Assembly (NCBI GenBank): GCA_013042925.1
Contig: JABDPH010000391.1
Span: 1 to 8,729 of the forward strand
DNA: 8,729 bases
Source: Eudoraea sp.
GTDB lineage: Bacteria > Bacteroidota > Bacteroidia > Flavobacteriales > Flavobacteriaceae
Reading direction: 5' to 3'
Translations under genes and position numbers: made by a program
The notes under the pieces: generated by a model
The model's database searches: none
The model's input: only the letters and a program-made list of their open reading frames with translations
Told to the model about the DNA's origin: nothing
Part shown: one piece after another, positions 6,859-8,729 of the stretch
Layout: each line of letters opens with the position of its first letter
Position numbering within the stretch: position 1 is the stretch's first letter

Positions 6859-7853
6859 ATAACCACTGGTGCGCCTACTACCGAAGTTATAGCGTTTAAT
6901 GGCAATACATAGGATGAAGAAGGTAATTGAGCAATCAAATCACAAAGTAACAGAAGTATTGCCCCATATACAAGTACAGCAGGCACCAAGATTTTATGAT
7001 CGGTTGTATTGAAAATTTGGCGGGTTAAGTGTGGCACAGCCAGCCCAATAAACGCAATGGGCCCGGCAAATGCCGTTACTGCCCCGGCGAGTAATCCTGT
7101 CGCTACAATTATTATGAAACGGGTTTTTTTCAATTGAACACCAAGACTTCGCGCGTAATTTTCTCCAAGAAGCAAGGCATTGAGTGATTTGACAGAAATA
7201 ATACTCAAGAGAATGCCAATAAGGATAAATACTGATAACAGAGCCAGTTGAAATCCTGATAAATTCCCGACACTGCCAAATGCCCAAAAAATATATTGTT
7301 GCAATTTATCAGCATCTGTAAAGTAGGAGAGGACACTTACCAGGGCGGCTGTAATACTGCCAAACATTAATCCAATAATGAGCAAAGCCATGGTATCTTT
7401 AACTCTTGTTGCTACGGCAATTACGGCTAATAGAACTAAAAAACTTCCTATACTTGAAGCAATAGCAAGGGAAACATCATTGATGACTTCAAAAATAAAC
7501 CACTGAGAAAAAAGTGTAGATCCCATGATTAAGAGGGCTGCTCCCAAACTCGCGCCTGAACTTATTCCCAAAACAAAGGGTCCGGCCAGGGGATTCCTGA
7601 AAAGAGTCTGCATTAACAAACCGCTAAGGGATAGTCCACTACCTACCAAAATAGCAGTAAAGGCCTTTGGAACCCTGTAATTCCATATAATGTACTGCCA
7701 TGATTCATTTTCAATTTGCCCGCCTAAAATGCTTGTCAGAGTATCATTAAAAGGAATGGCTACGGATCCAAGGCTCAGGTTAAGCACAAAACAAAAAAGT
7801 AAAACCAGAAATAACAGTAAAAAGGGAAACAGGTATGTATTTGATCTTTGCAC
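6822..7853 (-). CDS. FecCD-family ABC transporter permease
   Basis: This is the inner-membrane channel subunit of an importer for iron-siderophore, heme or cobalamin; family members work as homo- or heterodimers with about ten helices per subunit, and only one permease gene is present here, suggesting a homodimer. The 343-residue protein is hydrophobic throughout, starting with a helix at about 8-30. Family blocks are intact: GLLMQTLFRNPLAGPFVLG (78-96) with SSGASLG (98-104), LLLGENYARSLG (227-238), and GAVTAFAGPIAFIGLAVPH (257-275), whose end is the cytoplasmic loop that contacts the ATPase. The start is a GTG at 7853 that shares its first base with the TAG stop of the binding-protein gene (TAGTG), so translation is coupled; the next in-frame Met, at residue 81, would remove two helices. 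The 3' end overlaps the ATPase gene by 37 bases. Confidence 0.95.
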   Translation of the reverse strand: MQRSNTYLFPFLLLFLVLLFCFVLNLSLGSVAIPFNDTLTSILGGQIENESWQYIIWNYRVPKAFTAILVGSGLSLSGLLMQTLFRNPLAGPFVLGISSGASLGAALLIMGSTLFSQWFIFEVINDVSLAIASSIGSFLVLLAVIAVATRVKDTMALLIIGLMFGSITAALVSVLSYFTDADKLQQYIFWAFGSVGNLSGFQLALLSVFILIGILLSIISVKSLNALLLGENYARSLGVQLKKTRFIIIVATGLLAGAVTAFAGPIAFIGLAVPHLTRQIFNTTDHKILVPAVLVYGAILLLLCDLIAQLPSSSYVLPLNAITSVVGAPVVIWLLVRKKKMIF

Positions 7854-8729
7854 TATAGTAAAGGTTTAAAGAAGAAAAGTTCATGTTCCGGCATTAATTC
7901 GGGATGAAAAATGTAAATAAGATCTTTTAAGATCAAATCAGGCCTGGCAGGGCCCAATTCATAAAACAACAACCCACCGGTTTCTCCCTTTGTATTGGCA
8001 AAGGTGTATATTTTTTTCTCTTTATAAGCTTTGAACCGGTGATAATGCCTGCTAGCCTTATCGAGTTCATTATAGGATATATATTGAGAAGGAGACACCC
8101 AAAATGATGCATCAGTTGCCTTAGCCAGCACACTTTCTACACTTAGTGAGAGGCTTCCGGTTGCATTTGTGTCGCTCCATAAATAATCTGCATTAGCATC
8201 ATTAATGAAGCTGGCCGCCCAACTTTTCCCTCCCGGGAGATACCACACATCTTTATAAAGAGCGCCGCTAAGCACCGTAGGTTTGTTGGTTGCTTGCTTT
8301 GCAAGAGCCTTGGCGGCTAAATAGTTTTCTTCGGTAGCCTTAAATAGATTTTCAGCCTTTTCCTCCAAACCAAAGAAAGGAGCAAAGAATTTTATCCACT
8401 CCGCCTTGCCCAGAGGTGTTTCTTCTGTCCAGTCTCCGTTGTAAACAATTGGAACATTTGAACGCTGAAGTGTTTCATAGGCCTTGTTCTGAATATTTAT
8501 ACTGAAACCTATTATCAGATCGGGATTGAGGTTTATGGCCATTTCAGTATTAATTGACTCGTTATTACCCAGATCTGTAATTTTTCCTTTATCTATTTTT
8601 TCCCTGGTAGCTTCTGAAGAAATATATCTGGTTTCGGGAAAACCAACAAGTTTGTCAATAACGCCAAGATTTTCCAGGGCCGGGATATGAGTTGTTGAGG
8701 TGGCGATAATTCGTTCTACAGGAACATTG
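7853..8729 (-). CDS. ABC transporter substrate-binding protein (BtuF/FepB/FhuD type), N-terminus outside the window
   Basis: This periplasmic or lipid-anchored binding protein would deliver the metal-chelate substrate to the permease. The frame stays open from the TAG at 7853-7855 to the right edge, 291 residues, and reads a classic class III binding-protein sequence near the edge: PVERIIATSTTHIPALENLG (visible residues 3-22), then INTEMAINLNPDLIIGFS (59-76). The Met at 8542 is therefore internal (visible residue 63), not the start. DWTEETPLGKAEWIKFF (99-115) is a motif I associate with iron-siderophore-type binding proteins of Bacteroidota, and the long connecting helix follows. The C-terminal lobe with its substrate-facing YELGPARPDL segment is complete. 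The signal sequence and perhaps 80-100 residues are missing, so lipoprotein status cannot be judged. It is the first visible gene of the operon, and the permease starts in its stop codon. Siderophore, heme and cobalamin all remain possible as substrate. Confidence 0.92.
   Translation of the reverse strand, partial: NVPVERIIATSTTHIPALENLGVIDKLVGFPETRYISSEATREKIDKGKITDLGNNESINTEMAINLNPDLIIGFSINIQNKAYETLQRSNVPIVYNGDWTEETPLGKAEWIKFFAPFFGLEEKAENLFKATEENYLAAKALAKQATNKPTVLSGALYKDVWYLPGGKSWAASFINDANADYLWSDTNATGSLSLSVESVLAKATDASFWVSPSQYISYNELDKASRHYHRFKAYKEKKIYTFANTKGETGGLLFYELGPARPDLILKDLIYIFHPELMPEHELFFFKPLL

Noticed and set aside
6994..7287. 97-codon leftward frame inside the permease gene
   Set aside because: It is an out-of-frame reading of a strongly conserved FecCD permease, with no domain match.
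4606..8729. RmuC next to an ABC transporter as a new defence or DNA-uptake system
   Set aside because: The transporter is a typical metal-chelate importer with a separate operon structure, and rmuC is a housekeeping gene; adjacency alone does not support a joint system.

Overview
The window looks like an ordinary chromosomal segment of a Bacteroidota bacterium, most likely a member of the Flavobacteriaceae. It is AT-rich, genes are tightly packed, start codons mostly lack a convincing Shine-Dalgarno sequence, and the protein variants resemble flavobacterial ones (my recollection of the families; no search was run). No tRNA, rRNA, insertion sequence, CRISPR array, phage gene or other mobile element is visible. 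No gap between genes exceeds about 180 bases.

Left part (1-4184): the oxidative branch of the pentose phosphate pathway. gnd (6-phosphogluconate dehydrogenase) reads leftwards. zwf (glucose-6-phosphate dehydrogenase) and pgl (6-phosphogluconolactonase) read rightwards as a two-gene operon. The two arms diverge from a shared control region of about 180 bases. Together they take glucose 6-phosphate to 6-phosphogluconolactone, 6-phosphogluconate and ribulose 5-phosphate plus CO2. Residues in the dinucleotide-binding folds suggest a cofactor split: Zwf keeps an NADP-type arginine, while Gnd has acidic residues typical of NAD preference. Downstream of gnd, on the same strand, is the start of an exported phosphotriesterase-family hydrolase that runs off the left edge.

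Middle (4235-5943, leftward): rmuC, encoding a membrane-anchored coiled-coil protein with a nuclease-like domain, followed 5 nt later by a gene for a 121-residue membrane-anchored protein of unknown function. This pair converges on pgl.

Right part (6007-8729, leftward): an ABC importer of the iron-siderophore/heme/cobalamin (FecCD/BtuCD) type, in the order substrate-binding protein, permease, ATPase. The genes overlap (1 nt, then 37 nt), so they form one translationally coupled operon. The binding-protein gene enters from the right edge and its 5' end is outside the window. The substrate cannot be decided because the operon's promoter and upstream neighbours are not visible.

I found no previously undescribed multi-gene system. 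The points most worth a second look are the cofactor signature of Gnd, the conserved 121-residue orphan, the Q-loop substitution in the ABC ATPase, and the A7 run in the permease/ATPase overlap.
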